The notes under the pieces: generated by a model
Told to the model about the DNA's origin: nothing
What the model saw: the letters and a program-made list of their open reading frames with translations, nothing else
Database searches by the model: none
Position numbers and translations under genes: made by a program
Source: Ettlia oleoabundans
Taxonomy: Eukaryota > Chlorophyta > Chlorophyceae > Chlamydomonadales
Assembly (NCBI GenBank): GCA_019693395.1
Contig: JAAMXP010004321.1
Span: forward strand, 1-32,740
Direction: 5' to 3'
DNA: 32,740 nt
Shown here: positions 30,657 through 32,740 of the stretch, piece by piece
Numbering within the stretch: the first letter of the stretch is position 1
Layout: each line of letters begins with the position of its first letter

Positions 30657-32721
30657 TCACCGGAAGAGGAAGCCCTTCCCAATTGCCGCCAAAAGGTGCC
30701 GGCAGTCCTCAGACAGCGCGCAGGCTCGCACCGGCGCTACAGGTAGGAGTGTTTTGCAAGTGCAGGCATGACAGGTGCTAAACCTCGAATGAGAACCAAA
30801 ATGAAGTGAGAACGAATCAGTAGTAACTGTCTCAGTCAGTCAACCTGCACAGAGCCCATTTCATGTTGAACACGTTACTCGTTAGCACCTCCCGATACAG
30901 GCCTGGGTTCCCAGCTTCACCTGACACACGAACAGCGCTGGCATGCGTCACCCGCTCGCCACTCTCAGAGTCAAACACATAGCAGTCGCCTTTGCTGTTA
31001 CCCTGCACCAGCCACACAGCTGCAGAATTTCTCATGGCAAAGAGCAGCGACCAAGCAGACTCGAGATGAAATCGAAGTTGTTGCCAGCAGTCAAGAAGGA
31101 GTGCTTGCAAAGGGTTGCATTGCCAGGCTGTTGACAGCAGGCAGGCCAGCAGGCAGGCCGGCGGCAAGCATCTTAGCAGAGAATGCACCTACCACGGCAA
31201 TGTAGCGCCCATCGCATGTGCTGCCAAATTGGCAGCGATTCTGCCAGCCACCGCCAGTGCAGTTGGGCACTTTCCAGGTCGCTTCCACATCCAGCTGCAC
31301 TCCGCCATCGCCAATGCCAGGATCAGCACTGCTGCTGCGAAAGCGCCACACAAACATGCGGCCATCGCACGATTTGGTGGCCAGCCGCCCGCCTGGCAGG
31401 AAGCGCTGCAGCACGTAGCAACGAGCACGAGAAAGACCCAGCGAGATGAAGCCACCTCTGTGGGTGCACTGCCAGCAGGGTGCAAGCAACATCGGCAGCC
31501 ACAACGCATTGATAAGGGAGCGGTTGCAAGGAAGACGCATGATGAGCCCAGGCGACAAGCAACCGAGCCAGCAGTCCCTCACCACACAGTCAACGGCGTC
31601 GCTGTGGCAGCTGCCCTGGCACTGTAGCATGCGGCGGCTGCCCTCAACAACGCGCGGCTGCGGCACGGCTGCTTGAGCTGCTTCCGCTGCCAGGGCTGCC
31701 CCAGCTGCTGCTCCTCCAACCGCTGCAGCTATGCTATACTGCTGCAGACGGCCTCTGCTGTTCCCACATACCAGGCTACCCGCATCTGGCGCCAACGCCT
31801 GGGAGAAGACAATATCGCATGCAACCAGCATGCAGGTTAGGGAGGCAAGGTATGTGCAGGCAGCACTATGCTTGAGGAGAGTAGTTGTGAGTGCACACTT
31901 GCGCAAAGAGATCCAGCCACAAGCAGCTGCGCCGGCCAACCATTTTGCTAGCCAGTTAACAGGCTAATCCGGACATGCCACTGCGTTAATTGCTCTCCCT
32001 AGCTGCCGACCCACTTACAATGCAGCTTGCGTCGGTTTGCAGGCTGGAGAGGCAGGTTTCTGAGGGGATGTCCCACAGCCGCAGATTCCCGTCACGTGAC
32101 AGGGACAGAAGCAGGCGTGGCGCTGCTCGCACCGCTGCCAGCTCTATAACCTCCCGAGTATGGCCACACAGCAGCCGCACGACGCGCGATTCTGCAATGC
32201 TGATCACTGCGGCAAGCAAGCGGGCCGCGGGGTGGGGGGGTGGGGTGGGGGGCCGGGGGATGAAGCGCAGCAGAACCGGCGGTAACATATTGCTGTTGAC
32301 TGGCTGTTTGCCGACTGGGGCGTTGACAGCCTCAGCACAAGGTGCGAGACAACCAGATGTTGGTGCAATGTGATGGTCACAACCACCGCTGCAGACCTGC
32401 GATGTTGATGTCGCTGCCTGCCACCGCCAGGCAGGCATCGCCGGATGGGTGGTCGCTCCAGCCTGCAGCGCTCAGCCAGGCAAGCGCCTGCAGCTCACCG
32501 CCAGGAGCATGTTGCGTGGGCGCGTTTGTGAAGTGCACCATCACGCTCACATGGTTCCCCATGTGTTCCCCATCATAAACGGTCGCCTGATCCTTGCCCA
32601 CGGTGGCAAACAGGTTGCCCAGAGAGGGGTCCACATGGTTGAACGCCAGCATGTGTACTGCCAGCGCATGGCTCTCCTGCAGTCTTGTACAAGGGATGGC
32701 AGCCCCCATCCCAATAACCAT
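30657..32721 (-). CDS. WD40 protein resembling EED/ESC/FIE (or LRWD1)
   Basis: Exons (minus): 32721-32397, 32206-32019, 31798-31583, 31405-31193, 31002-30879, 30736-30657; phases match, about 381 aa. The order of repeats follows the EED/FIE propeller: NLFATVGKDQATVYDGEH, then HPSGDACLAVAG with VISIAESRVVRLLCGH and LLLSLSRDGNLRLWDI, a weak blade ALAPDAGSLVCGNSRG, CHSDAVDCVRFLPGGRLATK (compare NYVDCNRWFGDFILSKS in FIE), then DGRYIAVGNSKGDCYVFD and a final TPVRACALSEDCRHLLAAIG. EED/FIE are WD40 subunits of Polycomb repressive complex 2, which read and spread H3K27 methylation; LRWD1 has a related propeller. The last exon was added because donor A|gtaacg joins it in phase and restores the closing blade; otherwise the frame stops at 30832. 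The N-terminus may extend beyond the window, since ctgcag before ESHALAV could be an acceptor. Confidence 0.82.
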
Positions 32722-32740
32722 GGTATTTTGTGAGATAGGG

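Noticed and set aside
32204..32386. Pro/His-rich frame over a G-rich tract
   Set aside because: This is the first intron of the WD40 gene; the C-rich minus strand is its polypyrimidine tract.
1..32740. Transposon, CRISPR array, tRNA, rRNA or viral insertion
   Set aside because: I saw no transposase, reverse transcriptase or capsid-like protein, no regularly spaced repeats, and no cloverleaf or rRNA-like sequence.

Overview
The window is nuclear DNA of an intron-rich, moderately GC-rich eukaryote, most likely a core chlorophyte green alga. Protein-coding exons of 60-700 bp alternate with introns of roughly 70-350 bp, which are spliced mainly at gtgggt/gtgag donors. Several 3' ends carry TGTAA, the green-algal polyadenylation signal. 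The gene set fits a plastid-bearing green cell: a membrane-anchored rubredoxin and a starch-binding-domain coiled-coil protein with a transit-like N-terminus. I saw no bacterial operon, tRNA, rRNA, CRISPR array or transposon.

I rebuilt twelve genes by joining exons so that every intron phase matches. In order: a 646-aa protein with a degenerate Ocnus/PHPT1-like domain (268-3972, -); a METTL21-type lysine methyltransferase (4384-6446, +); a small F-box protein (7090-7758, -); a 2OG-Fe(II) oxygenase (8027-9941, +); a coiled-coil protein (10191-10960, +); a 960-aa FHA/coiled-coil protein (11297-15812, -); a TMX2-type ER thioredoxin-like protein (16104-18106, +); a CBM20 coiled-coil protein resembling the SAGA pyrenoid-starch proteins (18477-20869, +); a secreted CAP/CRISP-like protein (23773-25754, -); a major-facilitator transporter (26113-28739, -); a plastid rubredoxin of the RBD1 type (28952-29959, +); and an EED/FIE-like WD40 protein (30657-32721, -).

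The layout is compact. Four divergent pairs share 5' gaps of about 210-410 bp and are probably bidirectional promoters. Convergent pairs share short 3' gaps. The 2.9 kb between the CBM20 and CAP genes is the one large stretch without a confident gene; it holds a few minus-strand exon candidates.

The genes do not form one pathway. The best leads are the SAGA-like CBM20 protein, the EED-like protein, the CAP protein with a Cys-rich tail, and an unusually high share of GC-AG introns (four well supported and a possible fifth among about 60).
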